Shown here: positions 25,386-33,700 of the stretch, in pieces | Position numbering within the stretch: position 1 is the first letter of the stretch | Layout of the letters: each line of letters starts with the position of its first letter | NCBI RefSeq assembly: GCF_015999305.1 | Contig: NZ_JAEAGP010000001.1 | Coordinates: 1,488,001-1,552,000 of the forward strand | Length of the DNA: 64,000 bases | Source of the DNA: Erythrobacter sp. YJ-T3-07 | GTDB lineage: Bacteria; Pseudomonadota; Alphaproteobacteria; Sphingomonadales; Sphingomonadaceae | Direction of reading: 5' to 3' | Program-made: the position numbers and the translations under genes | Notes under the pieces: generated by a model | Databases searched by the model: none | The model's input: the letters and a program-made list of their open reading frames with translations, nothing else | What the model was told of the DNA's origin: nothing

Positions 25386-26032
25386 TGCCGGAAGGCGGAG
25401 TAGCACCGGCGCTCCTCGAAGCCTGGCTGACCGGGCGCTCGCTTGCCCGCGGTCTGCCGCTGCCAGTCGCATCGCACGGCGGCTTTCGGGTCGACACGAA
25501 CGGCGCGGCCGAGTTGCGCCGGTGGGTGTTCCCCACTGCCGATATGCGGATCGGCGAGCTGGCGGGGAAGATCGACAGTCCGCGTGAACCGATCAAGGCG
25601 TGCATTCCCGCGCGCGATCTGGCCGGGTTCCTGCCGCCCGGCTGGGATGTGCAGGATACCGGGTACTTCATGCATTGCCGGTGCACCCCTGCGCTGCCCG
25701 ACCTTCCCGATGGATTCGTGGCACGTACCGAGCAAGGCGATGACTCGGGCAGGATCGACATTGCGACTACTGACGGAATGCTCGCCGCGCGTGGGTTCTG
25801 GGGGCGGGGTGCCGAGGCGTTCGTCTATGATCGCATCGTGGTCGACACTGCCTTCCGACGGCGCGGGCTCGGGAAAGCGCTGATGGGGTTGATCGGTCGA
25901 AACCGGCACGCGGACGACCTGCCCCAATTGCTGGTCGCTACAGAGGAGGGGCGGCTGCTCTATCTATCGCTTGGATGGGAAGTGGTGTCGCCTTATGCCA
26001 CCGCATTGAGGCGCGAGCGCCCTCCCGGCTGA
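25385..26032 (+). CDS. GNAT family N-acetyltransferase
   Basis: 215 residues. The C-terminal part carries the GNAT acetyl-CoA binding motif: YDRIVVDTAFRRRGLGKALM (the R-x-x-G-L-G/A loop, about residues 155-175) followed by LLVATEEGRLLYLSLGWEVV. The N-terminal ~105 residues have no recognised domain and include an FMHCRC segment. Substrate is unknown. The ATG overlaps the guaB stop by one base, so it is probably co-translated with guaB. Confidence 0.8.
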
Positions 26033-26095
26033 GGTCCCTCGAACCCTGAACAGTTGGAGAGGGGGAAGGGCAACACCCGCCACCCCCACCTCTTC

Positions 26096-26182
26096 GTCAT
26101 TCCCGCGCAGGCGGGAACCCAGACGAGATATCAGACCAGAAATCCCGCATTATCCGGGCCCCCGCCTGCGCGGGGGCGACGG
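26096..26182. repeat. inverted pair of CCCGC-type extragenic repeats
   Basis: Two oppositely oriented copies of a GC-rich palindromic element: TCCCGCGCAGGCGGGA (26101-26116) and CCCCGCCTGCGCGGGG (26160-26175). Such units are widespread extragenic repeats in proteobacteria. The surrounding 380-base gap (26033-26412) holds this element, a separate 28-bp repeat and the leader of the methyltransferase gene; I see no credible gene in it. Confidence 0.75.
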
Positions 26183-26360
26183 GACCATAGGGTTTCCCCT
26201 GCCAACATCTTCCGCCAATCTCTCACAAGACCGGTTATGCACGCGGGCTTAGACGTTTCCTACCGGGGCGCACCGTGCCAAGGAGGGCGCATGAACGTCC
26301 CCCATCTCTCCGCCCGCGCAGTCAAACATCACCCCGTCTCCGGCCCCGCGATTTTTCTCC

Positions 26361-26388
26361 CCCTGGACTGTGTGTCAGGTGTGTCAGG
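26361..26388 (+). repeat. 28-bp dispersed repeat, copy A
   Basis: A 28-base sequence containing the tandem GTGTGTCAG-GTGTGTCAG. An exact copy occurs in inverted orientation at 48749-48776. It sits 24 bases upstream of the rsmB-type gene. Confidence 0.9.
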
Positions 26389-26412
26389 TGCGTCGCGCAT
26401 CGGTGGCCGGGC

Positions 26413-27603
26413 ATGACCCCCGCAGCGCGCGTTCAGGCGGCGATCGCGATCCTCGACAAGGTGATCGACGCGGCGAAGGGGCAGGGCGCTCCGGCCGATC
26501 GCATCGTCGCCGACTGGGCCAAGGCCAACCGCTATGCCGGATCGAAGGACCGCCGCGCGGTGCGCGAGCTGGTCTATGACGCGATCCGCCATTGCGGCCC
26601 GGTGCCCGAAAGCGGGCGCGCAGCGATGCTTGCGCTCTCGAAGCGGAACAAGACGATCTCCGCACTGTTCGACGGGTCGCAATATGGCCCCCCAGCGATC
26701 CAGCCCGAGGAGCCCGTGGCCAAGAGCGGGTTCGCCCCCGCCTGGCTGGCCAAGCGCCTCTCCGCCTCGGATGTGAAGGGCGCGGAAGGGGCCGCGCTGA
26801 TGGGCCGTGCGCCGCTGGACGTGCGGGTCAATACGCTCAAGGCGGATCGCGCGTCGATCGACCTGCCCGAGCCGGGGGAGCCGCTCGCCGCGCCGCACGC
26901 GCTCAGGTTCGAGGCAGGCACGCAGATCGAGCAGTGGCCCGCCTATCGCGAAGGGCGGATCGAGGTGCAGGACCACGGCAGCCAGATCGCCTGCCTCGCC
27001 GCAGAGGCGCGCGCGGGCGAGACGGTGATCGATCTGTGCGCAGGCGCGGGCGGCAAGACGTTGGCGCTCGCCGCGGCGATGGAGAACCGCGGGCGGCTGA
27101 TCGCGTCGGACACGGACAAGCGCCGCCTCTCGCAGCTCGGCCCCCGGGCCGAGCGTGCCGGGGCGACCAATGTGGAACAGCGTCTGCTCGATCCGGGCAA
27201 GGAAATGGAGGCGCTGGGCGATCTGGCGGGGCAGGCGGACTGCGTGGTGATCGACGCGCCATGCTCTGGCACCGGCACCTGGCGGCGCAAGCCCGAGGCC
27301 AAGTGGCGGCTGACGCCCGATCGGCTGGCGCGCTTCTCCGCGACGCAGGACGCGCTGCTGGCGCTGGGTGCAAAGCTGGTGAAGCCGGGCGGGCGGCTGG
27401 TGTTCATCACCTGCTCGCTGGTCGACGAAGAGGGCGCGGACCGATTCGCGCGCTTTCTGGATAGCCACGATGGCTGGCGTGCGGACCTCCCGCCGCTGCC
27501 TCTGGGGAGGCCGCGCGGGGGCGAGAATGCGCAGGGAATCCGCCTGTCCCCGTTCCACGACGGCACGGACGGATTTTTCGTCGCAAGGGGCCGTTTGCCG
27601 TGA
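26413..27603 (+). CDS. RsmB/NOP family class I SAM-dependent RNA m5C methyltransferase
   Basis: 396 residues from ATG 26413; in-frame sequence further upstream is translated repeat and not credible. The N-terminal NusB-like region covers about residues 1-100. The methyltransferase domain has VIDLCAGAGGKTLALAAAM (SAM motif I), the cysteine motif DAPCSGTGTWRRKPEAKW and the second catalytic cysteine in ITCSLVDEEG, as in RsmB, which makes m5C967 in 16S rRNA. Exact target position is inference. Confidence 0.88.
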   Translation: MTPAARVQAAIAILDKVIDAAKGQGAPADRIVADWAKANRYAGSKDRRAVRELVYDAIRHCGPVPESGRAAMLALSKRNKTISALFDGSQYGPPAIQPEEPVAKSGFAPAWLAKRLSASDVKGAEGAALMGRAPLDVRVNTLKADRASIDLPEPGEPLAAPHALRFEAGTQIEQWPAYREGRIEVQDHGSQIACLAAEARAGETVIDLCAGAGGKTLALAAAMENRGRLIASDTDKRRLSQLGPRAERAGATNVEQRLLDPGKEMEALGDLAGQADCVVIDAPCSGTGTWRRKPEAKWRLTPDRLARFSATQDALLALGAKLVKPGGRLVFITCSLVDEEGADRFARFLDSHDGWRADLPPLPLGRPRGGENAQGIRLSPFHDGTDGFFVARGRLP

Positions 27604-27665
27604 TAGCGTGCGGTTCTATGGACGAACCGTCGCCCACTTTTCCGGCATCCCTGAAGGAGACCGCC

Positions 27666-28199
27666 ATGCGTTTCGCACCCGCCGCCGCCGCCCTTTCGCT
27701 GCTGGTCGCGGTGACCGCGAGTGTTGGTTCGGCCAGGGAAGCTCAGGTCGATCCGCGGGCGGGCATGCTGATCGCTCAGGCGCAGACCGCGCTGGAAGAC
27801 GGCCAGCCGCAACGCGCGGTTGACCTTCTGGAAGCCGCCTTCGCGGTCGATCCGCAATACACCCCGATCCTGCTCTCGCTGGCCGAGGCCGCGCGTCGTG
27901 AAGGGCTGCAGGGCAAGGCGATCCGCTATTACCGCGAAGCGCTGACCCGCGATCCGGGCAATTACGCCGCGATCGCGGGCGAAGGTGCGGCGATGGTGGA
28001 AAAGGGTGCGATCGAGCGGGCACAGCGCAATCTCGCGCAGCTCGAATCGCTGTGTGGCGGCAGCTGCCCCGAAACCCGCGCGCTCGCCACCGCGATTGCG
28101 CAGGGCCCGCGCAGCAGCAAGGTGCTAACCGCAGAGGCGGTGATGCCCGATGCGGTGGTGACGCAGAACCTCGCCAAGCCGGACGGCGGCGCGCGCTAG
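27666..28199 (+). CDS. exported TPR protein
   Basis: 177 residues from ATG 27666, preceded by AAGGAGA. A signal peptide (MRFAPAAAALSLLVAVTASV, cleavage near SAR) is followed by tetratricopeptide-like repeats (about residues 35-125: AQTALEDGQPQRAVDLLEAA, LAEAARREGLQGKAIRYYRE, GEGAAMVEKGAIERAQRNLA). Two cysteines in LCGGSCPETRA could form a disulfide. It is probably a periplasmic scaffold; no partner is evident. Confidence 0.78.
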   Translation: MRFAPAAAALSLLVAVTASVGSAREAQVDPRAGMLIAQAQTALEDGQPQRAVDLLEAAFAVDPQYTPILLSLAEAARREGLQGKAIRYYREALTRDPGNYAAIAGEGAAMVEKGAIERAQRNLAQLESLCGGSCPETRALATAIAQGPRSSKVLTAEAVMPDAVVTQNLAKPDGGAR

Positions 28200-28217
28200 G
28201 GTATTGTAGGGCTCGGA

Positions 28218-28250
28218 CTTCCCGACCCGCCGCCGAGGCGGAGCGGGAAG
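28218..28250. terminator. hairpin between convergent TPR and rppH genes
   Basis: Arms CTTCCCG (28218-28224) and CGGGAAG (28244-28250) with further internal GC pairing, located in the 56-base gap between the convergent genes. No T-run is seen, so terminator function is tentative. Confidence 0.45.
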
Positions 28251-28255
28251 GGCCC

Positions 28256-28753
28256 TCAGATCAGATCGGCGAACTCGGTCACGATGGCGCGGTAGACGCG
28301 CTTCTTGAAGGGCACGATCAGATCGGGCAGCGTGGATGCGGGGACCCAGCGGAACTCGCAGAATTCCGGGGTTTCGTGCGCTTCCAGATCGACGTCGTCG
28401 TCGGTCCCTTCGAACCGGGCGAGGAACCAGTGCTGCTCCTGCCCGCGATAGAGGCCGCCCCAGAGCTTGCCGATCAGCTCGTCCGGCAGGTCGTAACGCA
28501 GCGGTTCGCGGGTCTGGCCGATGATCGCGATCTTCTCCGCGATGACGCCGGTCTCTTCCCACAGCTCGCGCAATGCGGCTTCGCGCAGGTCTTCACCCTC
28601 GTCGACGCCGCCCTGCGGCATCTGCCAGAAGTCGCCTTCCTTGGTGTCGATCCGCCGGCCGACAAAAGCCTCGCCCGCCGAATTGACCAGCATCACCCCC
28701 ACGCAGGGGCGATAGCCGAGTTCGCTGGTGTCGCGGTCCTGGATCATGGTCAT
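28256..28753 (-). CDS. rppH: RNA pyrophosphohydrolase
   Basis: 165 residues from ATG 28753. It removes pyrophosphate from RNA 5' ends and starts mRNA decay. The N-terminal RPCVGVMLVNSAGEAFVGRR, then FWQMPQGGVDEGEDLREAAL and RELWEETGV (Nudix box), plus LPDELIGKLWGGLYRGQEQH, match alphaproteobacterial RppH (IalA-like). The ATG overlaps the stop of the upstream esterase gene by four bases (ATGA); a second ATG six bases later is possible. Confidence 0.93.
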   Translation of the reverse strand: MTMIQDRDTSELGYRPCVGVMLVNSAGEAFVGRRIDTKEGDFWQMPQGGVDEGEDLREAALRELWEETGVIAEKIAIIGQTREPLRYDLPDELIGKLWGGLYRGQEQHWFLARFEGTDDDVDLEAHETPEFCEFRWVPASTLPDLIVPFKKRVYRAIVTEFADLI

Positions 28754-29721
28754 TTGCGTCGTTCCAATGCTGCACTTACCGCGTCGATAAAGGCCTCCAC
28801 GTCGGCCTGGCCGCTGGGGATTGCCTTCCTCATGGTGAAGAATCCGTGGATGATACCGGGAAACTCCAGATAGGTAACTTCGGTCCCATCTTTCACTATA
28901 GACGCTGCATAGCGGCGACCGGAATCGCGCAGCGGATCGAGGCCGGCGGTGCACAGCACGGTTGCCGGGGCGCCGCTGCAGTCGCCCAGCATCGGCAGGT
29001 TGCGCGGGCTGCCGGGATCGGCGGCGTAGCACTTGGTGAACCAGGCCATGGTCGCGCCGGTGAGGAAATAGCCGTCGTTGAACTGGCGGAAGCTATCGTG
29101 CTTCCCCGCCTCGTCCGCGACCGGATAGATCGGCGCCTGGACCAGCACTGGCACATCCGCAGGCCTGTCGCGCAGGGCGTTGGTGGTGACGATCGTCAGG
29201 TTTCCGCCCGCGCTGTCGCCGGTGATGACCAGCCCGGTGATCTCGCGGTCGAGCTCTTCGGGCGAAGCGGCCAGCCAGCGGGCCGCCGCCTCGCAATCGT
29301 CGGGCGCGGCGGGGAAGGGGTGTTCGGGCGCGAGTCGGTAATCGACCGAGAGCACCGGCAGGTCGAGCCGTGCGGCAAATTCGGTGCACAGCGCGTGGTA
29401 GACCTCCAGATCGCCTATCACAAAGCCGCCGCCGTGCAGGAACAGCACCGCCGGGCCTGCGTCGCGCGACTCGCGAACATCGTAGAACCGGCAGGGGATA
29501 TCGCCTGCCGGACCGGGGACCTTGACGTCCTTCACCACCGCCATCTCGCGCGGCGGGGCTTCCCCGATCTGCGCCATCATGCGCATCCCCTCGCGCCCGT
29601 CGACCGGGCCCGCTTCCTCGACCGGCGGACGGTTCATCGCCTTGAGCATGTCGAGCAGGCCGCGCACATCGGCGCGTACGAAGGGTTCGGTCGCGGCGTT
29701 GGGGGCGGGGGCGTCTGCCAT
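28750..29721 (-). CDS. alpha/beta hydrolase, hormone-sensitive-lipase-type esterase
   Basis: 323 residues from ATG 29721, which has GAGGAA eight bases upstream; a longer in-frame ORF to 29865 is less likely. Visible are the oxyanion-hole motif FLHGGGFVIGD, the nucleophile elbow VITGDSAGGNL, and the C-terminal acid/His region (PATVLCTAGLDPLRD, FPGIIHGFFTMRK). HSL-family enzymes hydrolyse short to medium acyl esters. Cytoplasmic, no signal peptide. It overlaps rppH by four bases. Confidence 0.88.
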   Translation of the reverse strand: MADAPAPNAATEPFVRADVRGLLDMLKAMNRPPVEEAGPVDGREGMRMMAQIGEAPPREMAVVKDVKVPGPAGDIPCRFYDVRESRDAGPAVLFLHGGGFVIGDLEVYHALCTEFAARLDLPVLSVDYRLAPEHPFPAAPDDCEAAARWLAASPEELDREITGLVITGDSAGGNLTIVTTNALRDRPADVPVLVQAPIYPVADEAGKHDSFRQFNDGYFLTGATMAWFTKCYAADPGSPRNLPMLGDCSGAPATVLCTAGLDPLRDSGRRYAASIVKDGTEVTYLEFPGIIHGFFTMRKAIPSGQADVEAFIDAVSAALERRK

Positions 29722-29910
29722 TGCGATGTCGTTCCTCAAATCTGACCCAGTAAACGGGCGTGGCTGGATAGGCCCTGTGTGCGCAGCCTGTCCACCGATC
29801 AGCATCAGGGTGACTAGAAAAACTTGATTGCTCGCGGACGGACGGCCACGTAGGCGGCGGTTCAAGGTGCGGGCCTAAACGCACCACGAAGACCGAAGGA
29901 TTTTGTACCG

Positions 29911-31842
29911 ATGGCGACTCAGGCGCCTGCTGCCTCCACCGACAGTTCACCTACACCCGACGCGATCGTTGTGCGCTTCGCCGGCGATTCCGGCGACGGC
30001 ATGCAGCTGACGGGCGGGCAATTCACGCTCAGCACCGCGCTGGCGGGCAACGACCTTGCGACCTTCCCGGACTTCCCGGCGGAGATCCGCGCGCCGCAGG
30101 GCACGCTGTTCGGGGTTTCGGCCTTCCAGATCAATTTCGGCTCAAGAGCGATCAACACCGCGGGTGATGCGCCCGATGTGCTGGTGGCGATGAACCCCGC
30201 GGCGCTGAAGGTGAACTTGCCCGCGCTCAAGCCCGGCGGGCTGGTGATCGTCGACACGGGCGAGTTTACCAAGCGCAACCTCGACAAGGCGAAGTACGAC
30301 GCCAATCCGCTCGACGACGATACGCTCGCGCCGTTCGATGTGCTCGCATTCGACATTTCCGCGCGCACGCTGGAAGCCGTGGAGCCTTTCGGTCTGGGCA
30401 AGAAGGACGGGCTGCGCTGCAAGAACATGTGGACGCTGGGCCTCGCGCTGTGGATGTTCGACCGTCCGCGCGAGCCGCTTCATGACTGGCTGAACAAGAA
30501 GTTCGCCAAAGCGCCCGACATTGCCGGGGCCAATATCGCTGCGCTCGACGCAGGGCATGCCTATGGCGAGACGGCGGAGCTTTCCGCACCGCTCAAGCAG
30601 GTCCACCTGCCGCCGGCGCCTTCGGAGCCGGGGCTCTACCGCACGATTACCGGTGCCGAAGCGGTCTCGCTCGGCCTCGTTGCCGGCGCGCAGCTGGCCG
30701 AGCTGCCGATGTTCTTCGGCGGCTACCCGATCACGCCCGCCTCAGCGATCCTGCATCACCTCGCGCGGCTGAAGGAATACGGCGTCACTACCTTCCAGGC
30801 GGAAGACGAGATTGCCGCCGTGTGCGCCGCGATCGGCGCGAGCTATGCGGGCCAGTTGGGCGTCACCAGCTCCAGCGGTCCGGGCATCGCCTTGAAGACT
30901 GAGGCGCTGGGCCTCGGCATCATGACCGAACTGCCGCTGGTGGTGGTCAATTCGCAGCGTGGCGGCCCGTCGACGGGCCTTCCGACCAAGACCGAGCAGA
31001 GCGATCTCTACCAGGCGGTCTATGGCCGCAACGGCGATGCGCCGATGCCGGTGATCGCCGCGCGCAGCCCCGGCGATGCGTTCGAGGTCGCCATCGAAGC
31101 CTGCCGACTGGCGGTCAAATACATGACGCCGGTCATGCTGCTGACCGATGGCTACATCGCCAATGCGGCCGAGCCGTGGAAGGTGCCCGATCCGAGCAGT
31201 TTCGAGCCGTTCCCCGCCACGTTCCTGACCGAACCGCGCGGCGAGGTGCTGGAGCCGTACAAGCGCAACGAAAACGGTTCGCGCCCGTGGATCAAGCCCG
31301 GCACTCCGCACATGATGCACCGCATCGGCGGGATCGAGAAGGACGCCAACACCGGCAACATCTCCTACGATCCGGCCAACCACCAGCTGATGACCGACAC
31401 GCGGCGCGACAAGATCGCGAACATCCCCGTGCCCGATCAGGAAGTGGCTTTCGGTGAAGACACCGGCAAGCTGGCGGTTGTCGGCTGGGGTTCGACCTAC
31501 GGCCCGATCAAGCAGGCGGTGCGCCGCAGCATCGACAAGGGCTGCTCGGTCTCGCACATCCACATCCGCCACATCTGGCCGCTGCCCAAGAACCTCGGCG
31601 AATTGCTGAGCGGGTTCGACCGCGTGCTGGTGCCCGAAATGAACACCGGCCAGCTCAAGACCGTGCTGCGCGACCAGCTGCTGGTCGACGCCGAAAGCCT
31701 GACCAAGACCAGCGGCCAGCCGTTCCAGATCGCCGAACTGGAAACAGCGATTTGCGCCTACTTCGATGGCGTCAAAGGCAACGAGGGCGGCGAAGTGCAG
31801 GCTAACGAACAGCAACTGCCGAGCCCGGTGGAGAGCGAATAA
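29911..31842 (+). CDS. korA: 2-oxoacid:ferredoxin oxidoreductase, fused gamma-alpha subunit
   Basis: 643 residues. The N-terminal gamma domain (about 1-200: IVVRFAGDSGDGMQLTGGQF) is fused to the alpha domain (about 230-600: FFGGYPITPASAILHHLARL, then TSSSGPGIALKTEALGLGIM). It forms a heterodimer complex with KorB and oxidatively decarboxylates 2-oxoglutarate or a related 2-oxoacid, reducing ferredoxin. The stop TAA overlaps the korB ATG by one base. Substrate (2-oxoglutarate versus branched-chain) is inferred from the KorA-like fusion. Confidence 0.92.
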   Translation: MATQAPAASTDSSPTPDAIVVRFAGDSGDGMQLTGGQFTLSTALAGNDLATFPDFPAEIRAPQGTLFGVSAFQINFGSRAINTAGDAPDVLVAMNPAALKVNLPALKPGGLVIVDTGEFTKRNLDKAKYDANPLDDDTLAPFDVLAFDISARTLEAVEPFGLGKKDGLRCKNMWTLGLALWMFDRPREPLHDWLNKKFAKAPDIAGANIAALDAGHAYGETAELSAPLKQVHLPPAPSEPGLYRTITGAEAVSLGLVAGAQLAELPMFFGGYPITPASAILHHLARLKEYGVTTFQAEDEIAAVCAAIGASYAGQLGVTSSSGPGIALKTEALGLGIMTELPLVVVNSQRGGPSTGLPTKTEQSDLYQAVYGRNGDAPMPVIAARSPGDAFEVAIEACRLAVKYMTPVMLLTDGYIANAAEPWKVPDPSSFEPFPATFLTEPRGEVLEPYKRNENGSRPWIKPGTPHMMHRIGGIEKDANTGNISYDPANHQLMTDTRRDKIANIPVPDQEVAFGEDTGKLAVVGWGSTYGPIKQAVRRSIDKGCSVSHIHIRHIWPLPKNLGELLSGFDRVLVPEMNTGQLKTVLRDQLLVDAESLTKTSGQPFQIAELETAICAYFDGVKGNEGGEVQANEQQLPSPVESE

Positions 31843-32876
31843 TGAACGCACCCGTGAAAATCGAAACCACGCTCAAGGACTGGGAAACCGACCAGGAGGT
31901 CCGCTGGTGCCCGGGTTGCGGGGACTATGCGATCCTCAAGGCCGTGCAGCGCACGCTGCCGCAGCTCGGCTGCGATCCGGCGAACACCGTGTTCATCTCC
32001 GGCATCGGCTGCTCCAGCCGTTTTCCCTATTATATCGAGAGCTACGGCTTCCACACGATCCACGGCCGCGCGCCCGCGGTGGCGACGGGCGTGAAACTCG
32101 CCAATCCGGATCTCGACGTCTGGCTGGTCACCGGCGACGGCGATGGCCTGAGCATCGGCGGCAACCACATGATGCATGTGCTGCGCCGCAACGTGAACAT
32201 GCAGATCATGCTGTTCAACAACGAGATCTATGGCCTGACGAAGGGCCAGTACTCGCCCACCAGCCGCGAGGGCACGCGCTCGCCGACCAGCCCGATCGGC
32301 TCGGTCGACCGCCCCGCGAACCCCTGCGCCTTTGCGCTGGGCAGCGGCGCGCGCTTCGTCGGGCGCGGGATCGACGTGTCGAAGAACCTGCCCGATGTGC
32401 TCAAGGCAGCGCACGCCCACCAGGGCGCGGCCTTCGTCGAGATCTTCCAGAACTGCATCGTCTACAACAAGGACGTGTTCGACGCCTTCGCCGCGCCCAA
32501 GGGTGCGGAAGGCCAGCAGCTGTGGCTGGCCGATGGAGAGCCGATGCTGTTCGACAAGGGTGAGAAGGGCCTCGCGTTCGATGCCGAGAACCTTCACTTC
32601 ACCGTGGTCGATGTCGTGGATGGTGACTGGCAGGCGGCGGGCGTGCGCGTGCACAACGTCAAGAACCGCGTGATGGCGCACCTGCTCGCCGAGCTGCCCT
32701 TCGGTGAATTCCCCATGCCGCTGGGCGTGCTCTACGACGATCCTGCGCCGACCTACGAAAGTGCGGTGATTGCAGAGCGCGAAGCTTCGGTGAGCGGTAA
32801 GGAAGCGAACCTCGCCAAGCTGCTCAGCGGCGGCCAGACCTGGACGGTCAGCGGGACCGCTGCCGACCCGGTCTAG
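31842..32876 (+). CDS. korB: 2-oxoacid:ferredoxin oxidoreductase beta subunit
   Basis: 344 residues. It carries the thiamine diphosphate and Fe-S site: VRWCPGCGDYAILKAVQRTL with CPGCG cysteines, and the TPP-binding VTGDGDGLSIGGNHMMHVLR followed by LFNNEIYGLTKGQYSPTSRE. Together with KorA it supplies reduced ferredoxin from a TCA-cycle 2-oxoacid. The 3' end overlaps the convergent PAP2 gene by four bases. Confidence 0.93.
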   Translation: MNAPVKIETTLKDWETDQEVRWCPGCGDYAILKAVQRTLPQLGCDPANTVFISGIGCSSRFPYYIESYGFHTIHGRAPAVATGVKLANPDLDVWLVTGDGDGLSIGGNHMMHVLRRNVNMQIMLFNNEIYGLTKGQYSPTSREGTRSPTSPIGSVDRPANPCAFALGSGARFVGRGIDVSKNLPDVLKAAHAHQGAAFVEIFQNCIVYNKDVFDAFAAPKGAEGQQLWLADGEPMLFDKGEKGLAFDAENLHFTVVDVVDGDWQAAGVRVHNVKNRVMAHLLAELPFGEFPMPLGVLYDDPAPTYESAVIAEREASVSGKEANLAKLLSGGQTWTVSGTAADPV

Positions 32877-33700
32877 GTTCCGTGGACTTCGTGTTCCATC
32901 GGATCGAGCCGGTGGGCGGCGTCGCTGTCGGCGGCGCGCTTGGCCGGTTCGTATAGCAGCGCAGCAGCGGTGAAGGCCCACGCTGCGCCGCCCGACCAGC
33001 CGGCAATCACGTCGCTGGGAAAGTGCACGCCCAGCATGACCCTGCTCCACGCGATCATCGCGGAGATCACCATCGCGCTCCCGATCAGCGTATAGCGCAC
33101 CGAGTGGCGCTTGCTGAAGGAGGCGAAGGCGAGCGCCATGCCGATATAGATCATCGCGGAGGTGAAGCTGTGACCGCTGGGAAAGCTGTACCCTGCCGCT
33201 TCGGTAAGGTGCGGCACCAGTGTCGGGCGTTCGCGCCCCACGATCGTCTTCATCAGTGCATTGAGGCCCCAGCCCAGAACCACGGTGGCCACGAACAGGG
33301 TGGCTTCGCGCCGCATTCGGAGAAACAGCAGCGCGATCACCGCTGCGAGGGCGGTGAGGGTGGACAGGATGACGCCGCCCAGCGCGGTGATGTCGCGCAC
33401 AGCCTCTTCAAGCATGTTGCCGCCGAGCGGGTGGAAATCGACGCCGGAACGGTAAAGCAGCAGGCCCGACCGGTCGAACGGCGTCGAATGACCCTGGGTG
33501 ACCAGCCAGATCATGAAGATCCAGACCGCCCATAGTCCCGCTGCTGCGAGCAGTGCCTTGTGCCGGTCGATGGTAAATCCCCTTTCGGGGACCGCATAGT
33601 TCTCCGCGGGCAGCGGCGAATCCGGTGCGGATGCGTGTGGGCCGCGTGTCTCTTGCATGAAAATTGGAACAGCCCGTTTCTCCCGAGGTTCCTTGCTCAT
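32873..33700 (-). CDS. PAP2 superfamily phosphatase, membrane
   Basis: 275 residues with six membrane segments. All three PAP2 motifs are present: KTIVGRERP (K-x6-RP), YSFPSGHSF (PSGH) and SRVMLGVHFPSDV (SR-x5-H-x3-D). It probably dephosphorylates undecaprenyl pyrophosphate or a lipid phosphate at the outer face of the inner membrane. The start at 33700 has a strong GAGGAG site in the plus-strand coding region of the photolyase; a start at 33658 lacks one. The start codon overlaps that of the divergent photolyase gene. Confidence 0.88.
   Translation of the reverse strand: MSKEPREKRAVPIFMQETRGPHASAPDSPLPAENYAVPERGFTIDRHKALLAAAGLWAVWIFMIWLVTQGHSTPFDRSGLLLYRSGVDFHPLGGNMLEEAVRDITALGGVILSTLTALAAVIALLFLRMRREATLFVATVVLGWGLNALMKTIVGRERPTLVPHLTEAAGYSFPSGHSFTSAMIYIGMALAFASFSKRHSVRYTLIGSAMVISAMIAWSRVMLGVHFPSDVIAGWSGGAAWAFTAAALLYEPAKRAADSDAAHRLDPMEHEVHGT

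Noticed and set aside
26054..26416. 120-codon frame in the gap before the rsmB-type gene
   Set aside because: The sequence VIPAQAGTQ is the usual translation of CCCGC-type extragenic repeats; no credible protein.
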